A stretch of DNA of 64,000 nucleotides from PXAP01 sp964421595 (GTDB lineage Bacteria; Bacteroidota; Bacteroidia; Bacteroidales; PUMT01), in assembly GCA_964421595.1 (NCBI GenBank), contig CAYQXY010000020.1, positions 22,491 to 86,490 on the forward strand, in the 5' to 3' direction. Positions 37,505-45,834 of the stretch are shown here, one piece after another (position 1 is the stretch's first letter; each line of letters opens with the position of its first letter). Under the pieces are notes generated by a model, which saw only the letters and a program-made list of their open reading frames with translations, was not told the DNA's origin and ran no database searches. The position numbers and the translations under genes were made by a program.

Positions 37505-38071
37505 ATGAAAATTTCATTTTTATATTGCATCCTTTTATCACTGTTAATGACTGCCAAAAGCATAAATGCGCAGGAAAGCATATCAGTTGACATTGCAGTC
37601 GATACAATTGTCTATCTGGGCGGAAGGAGTATTGCCGTTAATGTTGCCAATGTTACTTCTTCAAAAGTTTTTTATACAAATATTGATGAGAATACAATTT
37701 TTGAAACTGATAGAAAACAGGTGGAAAAAATTGTCTACAGAACAGGAAGAGTAGATATTTTAAACCGTCCGGTGTTTCAGATGATATCGGAGGATGACTG
37801 GAAGAATATATTTATTACAGAAGAGTCGGGTGAAGTAGCCGGATTACATGAGCGTGGACCGGTTGAAGTAACTGCAGCAGCCAGCAGGAACAGAAAATCT
37901 ACAATAAGAAATGCAGAAATCCGGTTAAAACGACAAGCTTCTGCACTGAAAGCTAATCTTATACTGGTAACCAGTACTGAGTTCAGGGGAGGTTATGGTG
38001 ATGTTCCTTCGATCACCATGAAAGGAGTTGCCTATGGTTTTGAGCCTTTGCCTGAGGAAGAAGGTAATTAA
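37505..38071 (+). CDS. Conserved exported protein, unknown function
   Basis: 188 residues with a cleavable signal peptide ending INAQ (about 22). The mature part includes KIVYRTGRVDILNRPVFQMI, EESGEVAGLHERG and GGYGDVPSITMKGVAYGFEP. I recall similar exported Bacteroidetes proteins with the same RTGR...NKPVFQMI and GVAYGFEP endings, none characterised. Convergent with lplA; only 3 bases separate the stop codons. Confidence 0.65.
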   Translation: MKISFLYCILLSLLMTAKSINAQESISVDIAVDTIVYLGGRSIAVNVANVTSSKVFYTNIDENTIFETDRKQVEKIVYRTGRVDILNRPVFQMISEDDWKNIFITEESGEVAGLHERGPVEVTAAASRNRKSTIRNAEIRLKRQASALKANLILVTSTEFRGGYGDVPSITMKGVAYGFEPLPEEEGN

Positions 38072-38074
38072 ATA

Positions 38075-39055
38075 TCAGAACAATCCCCTGATGAATTCAT
38101 TATCGGTTATATTATGAAAATAATCGGAAAAATTAATTGACTTAAATTTTTCCTTTAAAGCAGTTTCATGATGCTGAATTCCCGACATCAGTTCTTCAAT
38201 CGCCGATATATCTGATTTGTTGAAAAAGTCACCAAAAATTCTGGCTTTTTGAATAATCCCATCAGTAACATTAAGGTGAACCTGAATGTTTCCGCCATTT
38301 GTAACGAAGGATTTTTCAAAATCATACTTAGGAGAATATCCGAAATTCCATTCCCACGTAGAATATTTACCTTTCTTTAGAAGGTTTATTTTTTCAATAT
38401 CCTCTTCTGAAAATTCATAGGTCCTGCACCCGGGGAAAGTCTCTGTTATGTGATCAAGGATCATTTGCCGGAATTGCAGGACATCAATATTTATATCAAG
38501 GTGTTCCCTGATATTGGTTACCCTGCTCCTGATACTTTTTACAGCTTTGCTTTTATATTTCATCGGATTAACCCGGAGTGCGAGCTGCAGATCATCCATG
38601 ACCGAAGAAAAGAGCAGAGTGCCATGGTGGAGCACCCTCTTTTTATAAACATGTTCTGCATTTCCTGAAAACTTCCTGCCTCCTATGGTCAGATCATTCC
38701 TGCCTTCAAATTTGGCGTCAATAGCCAGCTTTCTCAGCACTTCCAGGATGGGCAATGTATATTTTTTAAAATCAACAAGATGGCCTTCATGGCCATTCAT
38801 TATAAAGGTAAAATTAAGATTACCCAGATCATGAAAAACTGCACCGCCACCTGAGAGTCTGCGAACAACCCTGATGTTCTTTTCCCTTATATAATCCATA
38901 TTGATCTCGGCGAGGGTGTTTTGGTGCTTACCCACTACAATGGTATTATCATTTCTCCAAAGCATAAAGCAATTATCTGAGAAATTGTGTAATACGTATT
39001 CTTCGGCAGCAAGATTGAAATACGGGTCAGTACTTGAATGAATAATACAAAGCAT
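38075..39055 (-). CDS. lplA: Lipoate-protein ligase
   Basis: 326 residues from the ATG at 39055. The in-frame TTG at 39073 is rejected because it lies inside the -7 promoter element. Attaches lipoate to 2-oxoacid dehydrogenases or glycine cleavage H protein. Motifs: NLAAEEYVL, the conserved RRLSGGGAVFHDLGNLNF and KFSGNAEHVYKKRVLHHGTLLFSSVM (catalytic Lys region). The C-terminal accessory domain is present (W.WNFGYSP...), giving the full-length ATP-using LplA layout. The promoter carries an unusual repeated 24-bp element. Confidence 0.94.
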   Translation of the reverse strand: MLCIIHSSTDPYFNLAAEEYVLHNFSDNCFMLWRNDNTIVVGKHQNTLAEINMDYIREKNIRVVRRLSGGGAVFHDLGNLNFTFIMNGHEGHLVDFKKYTLPILEVLRKLAIDAKFEGRNDLTIGGRKFSGNAEHVYKKRVLHHGTLLFSSVMDDLQLALRVNPMKYKSKAVKSIRSRVTNIREHLDINIDVLQFRQMILDHITETFPGCRTYEFSEEDIEKINLLKKGKYSTWEWNFGYSPKYDFEKSFVTNGGNIQVHLNVTDGIIQKARIFGDFFNKSDISAIEELMSGIQHHETALKEKFKSINFSDYFHNITDNEFIRGLF

Positions 39056-39070
39056 TTCGTTTTTTTGCTG

Positions 39071-39101
39071 CAAATGTAGATGAATTTCCCATCAACTGAA
39101 A
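39071..39101 (-). promoter_or_regulatory. Promoter of lplA
   Basis: On the minus strand: -33-like TTTC (39101-39098), 19-base spacer, TACATTTG (39078-39071). One copy of a 24-base repeat covers the -33 and spacer. Confidence 0.6.
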
Positions 39102-39171
39102 ATTCAGCAAAGATCAGGACATTGCATGGGAGATCGACCCTCAGGTCAATTTCCCATCAACTGAAAATTCA
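39083..39171 (-). repeat. Two 24-bp direct repeats at the lplA promoter
   Basis: Positions 39083-39106 and 39148-39171 are identical over 24 bases (plus strand AATTTCCCATCAACTG then AAAATTCA), with start points 65 bases apart. The promoter-proximal copy overlaps the -33/spacer, so both could be operators for a repressor of lplA. Confidence 0.8.
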
Positions 39172-39249
39172 ATACGGTTGAAAAAATTCAAACTGACATA
39201 AAGAGGCCGGATTCGCATTATCCAAACCATAAGTAGTAAAATATTCTGA

Positions 39250-39672
39250 TCAGTTGTAAATGGTAAGGAAGGAATTTGAGATTGAGGTCCTGTATTTTTT
39301 TAATGGCCATTTTGACGGACCTTCTCGCAAGTCTCCATATATAAGGTCAAATTCAGAACCGCAACATTGGCATGTTGCGAACAGATCACCTTCATTAAAG
39401 TCAACCTGGCAGTTCTTTTCAGGTTCATATGGACAGGTACGCTCATATGCATTGAACTCTGCATCAGCCATTCTGAATATTATGATACCGTTAACACCGC
39501 CCTGGATTTTCCTGGCTTGCATATGCCCCAGGGTTGAAAGTTCAGTATCAAGATGAAGGGTTATCTTAAAACTTACATTAGGTATACCATCATCGTATTT
39601 ATCGCATCCAACAAAACTGATAAAGATCAATGAAATGATAAATATTTTTCTTAACTTTGAATTGTTTAACAT
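39250..39672 (-). CDS. Rieske-like lipoprotein with all-cysteine ligands
   Basis: 140 residues from the ATG at 39672; signal peptide with lipobox SFVGC (Cys23). The C-terminal half has the Rieske layout, RTCPYEPEKNC, then FATCQCCGSEFDL and GPSKWPLKKY. Classical Rieske proteins use CxH and CxxH ligands; here His is replaced by Tyr in the first box (CPY) and the second box is CQCC. It could bind a different cluster, a metal, or only keep the fold. Related lipoproteins occur in Bacteroidetes. Role unknown. Confidence 0.65.
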   Translation of the reverse strand: MLNNSKLRKIFIISLIFISFVGCDKYDDGIPNVSFKITLHLDTELSTLGHMQARKIQGGVNGIIIFRMADAEFNAYERTCPYEPEKNCQVDFNEGDLFATCQCCGSEFDLIYGDLREGPSKWPLKKYRTSISNSFLTIYN

Positions 39673-39776
39673 AGGCTTTGCAACTATATTGGTATACAAA
39701 TCTACACGAAATTATGTTTATCTAAACGGTATTACAAAAATTTTGTTGTAGACTTTTATTTTTTACAATAAACCCA

Positions 39777-40076
39777 ATGCCCTTAAAAACAATGCTTTTG
39801 GTTATCCTGGGTTTCGTTTTGACTGGCACGGAACCATTGATCGCTCAAAAGGCCTCCAGACAAGTCAGAAAAACTGAAAGACAACTGGAGAAAAAAGAAA
39901 AGGAAGATGCAAAGGAATTAGTAAAGAAAAGAGAGAGTCAGATTCAGGAGCACATAAGCCGGCAATCTCCCGAAGTTCAGGAGCGAATGAAACAAAACCG
40001 GAAAAACAGCCGGAACTGGGGCAGGCACAAAAAAGCACCTTTTTACATAAAATGGTACAGGAAAATATTTAAATAA
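39777..40076 (+). CDS. Small exported basic protein, unknown
   Basis: 99 residues with a signal peptide ending LIAQ (about 24). The mature part is a highly charged helix (RQVRKTERQLEKKEKEDAKE...), then a basic tail ending KWYRKIFK. No family recognised. The next gene starts 2 bases after its stop, so they are coupled. Confidence 0.55.
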   Translation: MPLKTMLLVILGFVLTGTEPLIAQKASRQVRKTERQLEKKEKEDAKELVKKRESQIQEHISRQSPEVQERMKQNRKNSRNWGRHKKAPFYIKWYRKIFK

Positions 40077-40078
40077 TC

Positions 40079-40570
40079 ATGGAAGGGTTTATTGAAAGTT
40101 TTATATATCTGCTCATAACTATTGTTATCCTTGTGCTGAGCATGAAAAAAAAGAAGCAGGTTAACCTTCCCGAAAGTGAAGAAGAAGACCGGCCGGGTGA
40201 TCCGTTCTCTGATCTTTTCAGGGATGAACCTGAAGTGGAAGAAGTTGATTCAGAATATCGTCCTGCCACGGTTTCCGGCAGAAGTGGGGGAACTGCCGAG
40301 GAATACACTACCTGGATGACAGATGAACCTGCACAGGAACAGATGGAGGCAGAGGAGACGAATCCATGGATGACTGAAACAGAGGCCAAAAAGATGGTAA
40401 TGGATGCAGATGCAGTCCTCAAAGAGGCTTCTGAAAATAATCCCATTGCCGATATGGAAGGCCAGATTGATGACGCATATCATATAGGGATTTCAGATGA
40501 CTCTCTAATTAAATTTGACCTGAAGAAAGCTGTTATTTACTCTGAGATAATAGAACGCAGAGTTTTTTAA
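40079..40570 (+). CDS. Membrane-anchored acidic protein, unknown
   Basis: 163 residues: N-terminal TM helix (about 6-22), KKKK stop-transfer, then a strongly acidic, low-complexity region (EEEDRPGDPFSDLFRDEPEV...) and a C-terminal DLKKAVIYSEIIERR helix. This arrangement resembles small Bacteroidetes proteins encoded next to basic exported partners; the opposite charges of this protein and its neighbour suggest they could bind each other. Function unknown. Confidence 0.55.
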   Translation: MEGFIESFIYLLITIVILVLSMKKKKQVNLPESEEEDRPGDPFSDLFRDEPEVEEVDSEYRPATVSGRSGGTAEEYTTWMTDEPAQEQMEAEETNPWMTETEAKKMVMDADAVLKEASENNPIADMEGQIDDAYHIGISDDSLIKFDLKKAVIYSEIIERRVF

Positions 40571-40728
40571 GCACCTTAATCCGATTATTTCCCAGATTTT
40601 TTTGTAAACAATTTCCCAATAACTTATTTCATCTGATAAACTCATATATTTGTTAAAAGCAGAACAAGATTTGATCCTGAATGTTTTTGATAATGTTTGC
40701 ATTATGGATAAAGAATTTTAAATTTTTG

Positions 40729-40736
40729 TATATTTG
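40729..40736 (+). promoter_or_regulatory. -7 element of the greA promoter
   Basis: TATATTTG matches TAnnTTTG. A transcript starting about 7 bases later would run straight into the hairpin at 40746. No good -33 at standard spacing. Confidence 0.5.
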
Positions 40737-40745
40737 CCCAGGAAA

Positions 40746-40780
40746 GAGTTCCGGGTTACCGGAATTCTTTTTTATTTTAA
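40746..40780 (+). terminator. Intrinsic terminator within the greA leader
   Basis: Stem GAGTTCCGG (40746-40754)/CCGGAATTC (40759-40767) with a 4-base loop and TTTTTTATTTT after it, between a -7 element and the greA start. It can end transcription before greA, so it may act as an attenuator or yield a short leader RNA. It cannot easily serve the upstream gene, whose stop is 176 bases earlier. Confidence 0.75.
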
Positions 40781-40798
40781 TACTAAAGATGATTGATC

Positions 40799-41272
40799 AT
40801 GAGTAAAGTTTCTTATTTAACAGAAGAAGGTTTACAGAAGTTAAAAGCTGAACTGGACCAACTTAGAAATATTGAGCGACCTGCCATTTCCAGGCAAATA
40901 GCAGAAGCCAGAGATAAGGGCGACCTGTCTGAAAATGCAGAATATGAGGCTGCAAAGGAAGCACAGGCTATGCTTGAAATGAAAATTTCCCGGCTTGAGG
41001 AATCGCTTGCCAATTCCCGTATTCTGGATGAATCTATGATTGATATCAGCCGGGTCCAGATATTGAACAAGGTCAAGATCAAGAATAAAGCCAATAACAG
41101 TGTCATGGAATATTTCATTGTATCTGAGTCGGAGGCCAACGTTAAAGCCGGCAAGATATCAGTCAATACTCCTATTGCCAAGGGATTATTAGGCAAGAAG
41201 GTGGGTGATGAAGTTGAGATAATGGTGCCTTCCGGTAAGATCAATCTTGAAATAATTGAAATTTCCAGGTAA
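40799..41272 (+). CDS. greA: Transcript cleavage factor GreA
   Basis: 157 residues from the ATG at 40799 (MSKVSYLTEEGLQKLKAEL...), preferred over the in-frame TTG 6 bases before. The N-terminal coiled coil carries the acidic tip DKGDLSENAEYEAAKE; the C-terminal FKBP-like domain ends ...GKINLEIIEIS. Rescues backtracked RNA polymerase. A terminator-like hairpin lies in its leader. The HIT protein gene follows after 10 bases. Confidence 0.97.
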   Translation: MSKVSYLTEEGLQKLKAELDQLRNIERPAISRQIAEARDKGDLSENAEYEAAKEAQAMLEMKISRLEESLANSRILDESMIDISRVQILNKVKIKNKANNSVMEYFIVSESEANVKAGKISVNTPIAKGLLGKKVGDEVEIMVPSGKINLEIIEISR

Positions 41273-41282
41273 ATAAGAATAT

Positions 41283-41678
41283 ATGGCTACTATTTTCAGC
41301 AAAATTGTCAAAGGAGAAATTCCCTCGCATAAAATTGCCGAGGATGATGATTACCTGGCATTTCTGGATATCAATCCACTTGCCGCCGGTCATACACTTG
41401 TAATTCCAAAAAAGGAGATTGATTATATTTTTGATATGGAAGATGAACTTCTTGCTGGAATGCAGATCTTTTCCAAAAGGGTTGCCAGGGCAATTGAGAA
41501 AGCAGTTCCTTGCAAACGGATCGGCATTGCCGTAATTGGTCTCGAGGTACCACATGCTCATATCCATCTTATCCCTGTCAACCGAATAGATGATATAAAC
41601 TTCGGGAGGCCTAAATTGCAGCTGGACAATAAAGAACTATCAGAAATTGCTGAGAAAATAAAAAATGAGCTGGAATAA
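41283..41678 (+). CDS. HIT-family (HINT-like) nucleotide hydrolase
   Basis: 131 residues. The family starts with SKIVKGEIPSHKIAEDD and carries the histidine triad HAHIHLIP at about 95-102. Such proteins hydrolyse nucleotide phosphoramidates; physiological role in bacteria is unsettled. Cotranscribed with greA. Confidence 0.93.
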   Translation: MATIFSKIVKGEIPSHKIAEDDDYLAFLDINPLAAGHTLVIPKKEIDYIFDMEDELLAGMQIFSKRVARAIEKAVPCKRIGIAVIGLEVPHAHIHLIPVNRIDDINFGRPKLQLDNKELSEIAEKIKNELE

Positions 41679-41769
41679 TCAAAATTCCTGATTAATATTT
41701 TCTTGTTTCTGTAATTTTTGTTTATAGTTAGGGGTTATGTATATAGAGTAACATTAATATGATAATCTC

Positions 41770-42690
41770 ATGTTTCCAAACAAACCTCACTATTTCAGCC
41801 TGGTAATTGTTTTTTTCCTGGTCATCTGTTCATGTACAATGAGGGAAGAGAATATCGCACTAATCGATTTCTCCGACCAGACTGCAGAACAAACGATTTC
41901 TTCCGGTATTGACACCATTCCGGTCTTGCGTGTTGCAATTGCTGCTGTAATTTCTCCAAAGGAAAGTTTTGTATATTACAGGGAACTCTTTGACTTCATG
42001 TCAGACAGGTTAAATATGAAAATAGAGTTTAAGCAGCGGATGTCATACGAAGAAGTGAACAATCTGCTTGACCGGAATCTTGTAGACATTGCTTTTATTT
42101 GTACAGGGGCATATATTGACGGTTCTGACGGCTTCGATTTGCTCGTAACACCTGTAACAAAAGATAAACCATATTTTCATGCCTATGTTATAGCAAATGA
42201 GAATTCCGGCATTGAAACTTTTCAGGATATCCGTGATCACTCATTTGCATATACCGATCCGCTATCCTTTACCGGCAGAACCTATCCTTTAAAACGTGTA
42301 CTTGATCAAGGGTCAGAACCAGACTCATTTTTCTCAAGTTTAATTTATACTATGTCACATGATGTTTCAATCCAGATGGTTTCCAGAAATCTTGTCGATG
42401 CGGCTTCTGTTAGCGGATTGATTTTCGATTATTTGTCTGTAAATCAGCCGGAAATGGTAATGAATATAAATATTATTGAAAAATCGGAAGACTTCGGCAT
42501 GCCTCCTGTTGTTTCATCATTGCTCCTTCCGGTTGAAACCAGGGACCGGTTACGTGAATTATTCACCCAGATGCATGAAGATGCCAGGGGGATGGAAATT
42601 CTTGGTAAACTTAAGATAGAACACTTTGTTATAGCCGATGACACTCTGTATAGCAGCGCCAGAAAAATGAGAAACGAAGCATGGCAATAA
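41770..42690 (+). CDS. PhnD-like periplasmic phosphate/phosphonate-binding lipoprotein
   Basis: 306 residues; signal peptide with VICSC (Cys20/Cys22). The type II binding fold shows LRVAIAAVISPKESFVYYRE, NRNLVDIAFICTGAYIDG-like segment (DRNLVDIAFICTG), FQDIRDHSFAYTDPLSFTGR and a C-terminal helix region. These fit the PhnD/SsuA-like domain also found in phosphonate and phosphite binders. No ABC transporter genes are nearby. The stop overlaps the next gene, a histidine kinase, by 10 bases, so I infer it presents a ligand to that kinase. Confidence 0.85.
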   Translation: MFPNKPHYFSLVIVFFLVICSCTMREENIALIDFSDQTAEQTISSGIDTIPVLRVAIAAVISPKESFVYYRELFDFMSDRLNMKIEFKQRMSYEEVNNLLDRNLVDIAFICTGAYIDGSDGFDLLVTPVTKDKPYFHAYVIANENSGIETFQDIRDHSFAYTDPLSFTGRTYPLKRVLDQGSEPDSFFSSLIYTMSHDVSIQMVSRNLVDAASVSGLIFDYLSVNQPEMVMNINIIEKSEDFGMPPVVSSLLLPVETRDRLRELFTQMHEDARGMEILGKLKIEHFVIADDTLYSSARKMRNEAWQ

Positions 42691-44219
42691 GGAAACCAAG
42701 ATTTTCCCTTTTTTCCAAATTCACACTGGGCATTAGTCTCACTGTTGCTGTCTTCGGAGCTCTGAACATTATTATCGTCCATAATTCAGTAACCAGATCA
42801 CTCAGTGATGAATTTGAAAAAAGAGGATACTTTATAGCCCGAACAATGGCAGAGCAGGCAGTAGGGTATATCCTTGCTGATAATCCTGCAGGACTGAACC
42901 TTCTTGTAAATGAAATTAAGTCGATTGACCAGTCAATTCATTATACCTTCATTTTAGGTGATAATTCTGAAGTACTTGCACATACATTTAATCATGGCGT
43001 ACCGATTGAACTGATCAATGCCAATAAATTGTCAGATAATGAAAGTTATAAATCTGTACTGCTGAAAGATATAAGTGAAGATAATCTCCTGATAAAAGAT
43101 TTCGCAATGCCGGTGATTAGCCTGGGAATTGGTACAGTAAGGATCGGAATTCTTGAAAATGAAATAAGAAAGCAGGTTAATTCTACCCTGAATATTCTGT
43201 GGTTAATGGTGGGTATATTCCTTGTTCTGGGAGCTCTTGGCGCGTTGTTCTTTTCCCATACCATTGCAATACCCCTGAAAATGCTTAGCCGCCAGTCAGA
43301 AGTAATAGACATAAAGACAATTCAGTCTGGTATTGACCGGATAAGAGAATCAACAAGGGGGTTTTACTTCAGGGTTAGAAGAGTTTTTAATTCAGATGAT
43401 GAAATTGATATTTTATATGAAAATTATCTGAATATGCTTCAGAGGCTTGAACAGACTCATCATAAACTAAATCATCTGCAGCAATCACTCATGCAATCTG
43501 AGAAGATGGCATCAATCGGCACACTTACAGCCGGTATTGCACATGAAATAAACTACCCACTAGCAGGAATGAGTATTGGACTGAAACGGATATCCCGGCA
43601 ACCTGATAACAAAGAGCAAATTAAGAAGTATACACTCCTGATGCAGGAAGCACTCGGAAGGGTTGAATTAATAATACAGGATTTGCTTACTTTCAGCAGG
43701 AAGAGTCATCTGGAATTTGAAAAGGTAAATGTTTGCGAGATTGTCCGTAAGACAGTCAAGCTGGCTCAATACAGAATAAAAAACCAGAATATTGTATTTA
43801 ACACCAGCAATATGGAATGTCCCTATGAGATATTTGTATCAACAAACAGGATTGAGCAGGTTTTCCTGAATATCATTATTAACTCAATAGATGCAATCCA
43901 GGAGAAAATGAATATGTTGCCCGGTTTTAAAGGTGAAATATCATTTGCAATAACTGAAAATAATTCTTATTCTTTTATTTCTGTTAGCGATAACGGAACC
44001 GGTATTGAAAAGGATTTGATACCTAAAATATTTGATCCCTTCTTTTCCACGAAGGACCCGGGTAAAGGAACCGGCCTTGGCTTATCAGTCAGTTACCAGA
44101 TTATTAAGGATCATGGAGGAGAGATTATTGCAGAAAGTGAAAAAAACACAGGAACAACCTTTACGGTTTCATTACCCAAAAAAAAATCACCTGTTAGTGA
44201 AACAGGGGTTCTCAACTGA
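42681..44219 (+). CDS. Membrane sensor histidine kinase (NtrB-like)
   Basis: 512 residues: TM1 about 12-35, periplasmic domain of about 135 residues, TM2 about 171-193, a HAMP-like linker and coiled coil. Then HisKA with SIGTLTAGIAHEINYPLAGM (phospho-acceptor H288) and HATPase_c (N box NIIINSIDAIQ, G boxes DNGTGI and GKGTGLGLS). The usual HEINNPL reads HEINYPL. Start overlaps the PhnD-like gene; the NtrC-type regulator follows. Likely senses the binding protein through its periplasmic domain. Confidence 0.92.
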   Translation: MAIRKPRFSLFSKFTLGISLTVAVFGALNIIIVHNSVTRSLSDEFEKRGYFIARTMAEQAVGYILADNPAGLNLLVNEIKSIDQSIHYTFILGDNSEVLAHTFNHGVPIELINANKLSDNESYKSVLLKDISEDNLLIKDFAMPVISLGIGTVRIGILENEIRKQVNSTLNILWLMVGIFLVLGALGALFFSHTIAIPLKMLSRQSEVIDIKTIQSGIDRIRESTRGFYFRVRRVFNSDDEIDILYENYLNMLQRLEQTHHKLNHLQQSLMQSEKMASIGTLTAGIAHEINYPLAGMSIGLKRISRQPDNKEQIKKYTLLMQEALGRVELIIQDLLTFSRKSHLEFEKVNVCEIVRKTVKLAQYRIKNQNIVFNTSNMECPYEIFVSTNRIEQVFLNIIINSIDAIQEKMNMLPGFKGEISFAITENNSYSFISVSDNGTGIEKDLIPKIFDPFFSTKDPGKGTGLGLSVSYQIIKDHGGEIIAESEKNTGTTFTVSLPKKKSPVSETGVLN

Positions 44220-44272
44220 ATGGATTATTTTTCTGACTAAACAGCCAGGTCTGAAATCAAAAAATTACCGGA

Positions 44273-45628
44273 ATGTTGAAAATATATGTTGTAGATGATG
44301 AGCGCATAATAAGGGTTACAATTGCAGATGATCTGAGGGAATCAGGTTATATAGTGAGGGAATTCTCTTCTGCCCATGCTGCTCTTCAGCAGATTGATGA
44401 GGATGATGCCGATGTAGATCTGATAATTACAGATCTTAAAATGCCGGGCATGGATGGCCTGGAGTTAATGAGCCGGGTCAAAAAAATTAAGCCCGAAATA
44501 TATGTCTTGCTTATGACAGCCCATGCAACTGTCGATACAGCAGTAAAGGCCATGAAACTCGGGGCGTACGATTATATCGCAAAGCCATTTGACATGGATG
44601 AATTATTACTTGCAATCGAAAGGATTAAAGAGGTTAAAGAGGTAAAAGATGAAAATAAACAACTTCGGAGTCAGGTAAGCGGTAAATACGACATGTCTGC
44701 CTTTATCGGCCAGAGTACCGAGACCCATAAAGTGTTTGATCTGGTAAGGATTGTATCGGGAAAATCTACATCTGTCCTCATTACCGGTGAAACAGGAACA
44801 GGAAAAGAATTGCTGACAAGTATAATTCATTATAATAGCGACCGGAGCCGGCGCCCGCTTGTAAAGGTAAGTTGTGCAATACTATCCAGGGAAATATTCG
44901 AGAGTGAACTGTTTGGTCATGTGAAAGGTGCTTTTACCGGGGCAGAATCGTCGAGAACCGGAAGATTTGAAATGGCAAATAATGGCACTCTTTACCTGGA
45001 TGATGTTGATGATATTCCTTATGATCTTCAGGTAAAATTATTGCGTGCACTTGAAGAGGGCGAGATTGAAAAAGTTGGTGGCGGGGAAACTGTAAAAATA
45101 AACGTACGTGTAATTGCCTCTACCAAGAAAAATCTAAAAGATATGGTCGCACAGGGTAAATTCAGGGAGGATCTTTTCTACAGGCTTAATGTCTTTCCCA
45201 TTAATCTCCCCCCTTTAAGAGAAAGGCCCGACGATATAGCCTTATTGGCCAGACATTTTGTTAAGGAATTCTCACCTGGCTCTTCTGTTGAAATAGATTC
45301 TGAAGTTCTGGAAATCCTTAAACAATACCAGTTTCCCGGAAATGTAAGGGAAATTAAGAATCTTATGGAACGACTGGTTTTACTTTCCAAAAACGGAGTG
45401 ATTGATAAGAAAATCATACCAATGGAAATTCGTTTTCCCGGCAAACCACATACCTGTTTTTATTTTGAAAATAAGCCACTTGCAGATATTTTGAGAGAGG
45501 TAGAAACAAATGCCATCCGTGATGCCCTGATGCGTTCAGGGGGTAATAAAGCAAAAGCCGCTCAAATTCTTCAAATCCCGGCATCTACACTAAAATCGCG
45601 GATCGAGAAACTTGATCTCCAGCTTTAA
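44273..45628 (+). CDS. Sigma-54-dependent NtrC-family response regulator
   Basis: 451 residues: receiver domain (acidic D8/D9, phospho-acceptor D54 in TDLKMPGMDG), AAA+ domain with Walker A GETGTGKE, the sigma-54 contact loop GAFTGA, Walker B GTLYLDDVDDIP and R-finger region; C-terminal Fis-type HTH (NKAKAAQILQIPASTLKSRI). The Walker B acid after LD is Asp, whereas most members have Glu (LDEI). Activates RNA polymerase-sigma-54, most likely at the element at 45770 in front of the YceI genes. Confidence 0.95.
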   Translation: MLKIYVVDDERIIRVTIADDLRESGYIVREFSSAHAALQQIDEDDADVDLIITDLKMPGMDGLELMSRVKKIKPEIYVLLMTAHATVDTAVKAMKLGAYDYIAKPFDMDELLLAIERIKEVKEVKDENKQLRSQVSGKYDMSAFIGQSTETHKVFDLVRIVSGKSTSVLITGETGTGKELLTSIIHYNSDRSRRPLVKVSCAILSREIFESELFGHVKGAFTGAESSRTGRFEMANNGTLYLDDVDDIPYDLQVKLLRALEEGEIEKVGGGETVKINVRVIASTKKNLKDMVAQGKFREDLFYRLNVFPINLPPLRERPDDIALLARHFVKEFSPGSSVEIDSEVLEILKQYQFPGNVREIKNLMERLVLLSKNGVIDKKIIPMEIRFPGKPHTCFYFENKPLADILREVETNAIRDALMRSGGNKAKAAQILQIPASTLKSRIEKLDLQL

Positions 45629-45644
45629 CCAAATAAACCATATC

Positions 45645-45670
45645 TCGTCGATTTCGACGAAGTTTCGTCG
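45645..45670 (+). promoter_or_regulatory. Three alternating half-sites, putative activator-binding site
   Basis: TCGTCGA-TT-TCGACGA (45645-45660) is a perfect 7+7 dyad, and CGACGAA-GT-TTCGTCG (45655-45670) is another that shares its middle arm. Located right after the NtrC-type gene and 100 bases upstream of the sigma-54-like element, the normal place for an enhancer. Confidence 0.6.
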
Positions 45671-45690
45671 GTATTACGATTGCCCTTATC

Positions 45691-45722
45691 CCCCCGTGAA
45701 ATAAATTTTCGGGGGTTTATTA
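45691..45722 (+). terminator. Terminator after the NtrC-type regulator gene
   Basis: CCCCCG (45691-45696)/CGGGGG (45710-45715) with GAAA/TTTC inner pairing and a short T-rich tail. Confidence 0.75.
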
Positions 45723-45769
45723 TTTGCATATCAGCGGTTTATGAATTGCTCCCGATTATTTATAATAAC

Positions 45770-45785
45770 TGGCCTGTGTATTGTA
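45770..45785 (+). promoter_or_regulatory. Candidate sigma-54 promoter for the YceI-barrel genes
   Basis: TGGCCTGTGTATTGTA aligns to TGGCACR-N4-TTGCW with GG and TTG at correct spacing; the -12 C is T. It lies 65 bases before the first YceI-domain gene and downstream of the half-site cluster. A sigma-54 activator is encoded immediately upstream, which raises its credibility. Confidence 0.5.
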
Positions 45786-45834
45786 TCAAACATTCCAAAT
45801 TAAGATAATATCAACACTTTATTTGGATGAAATT

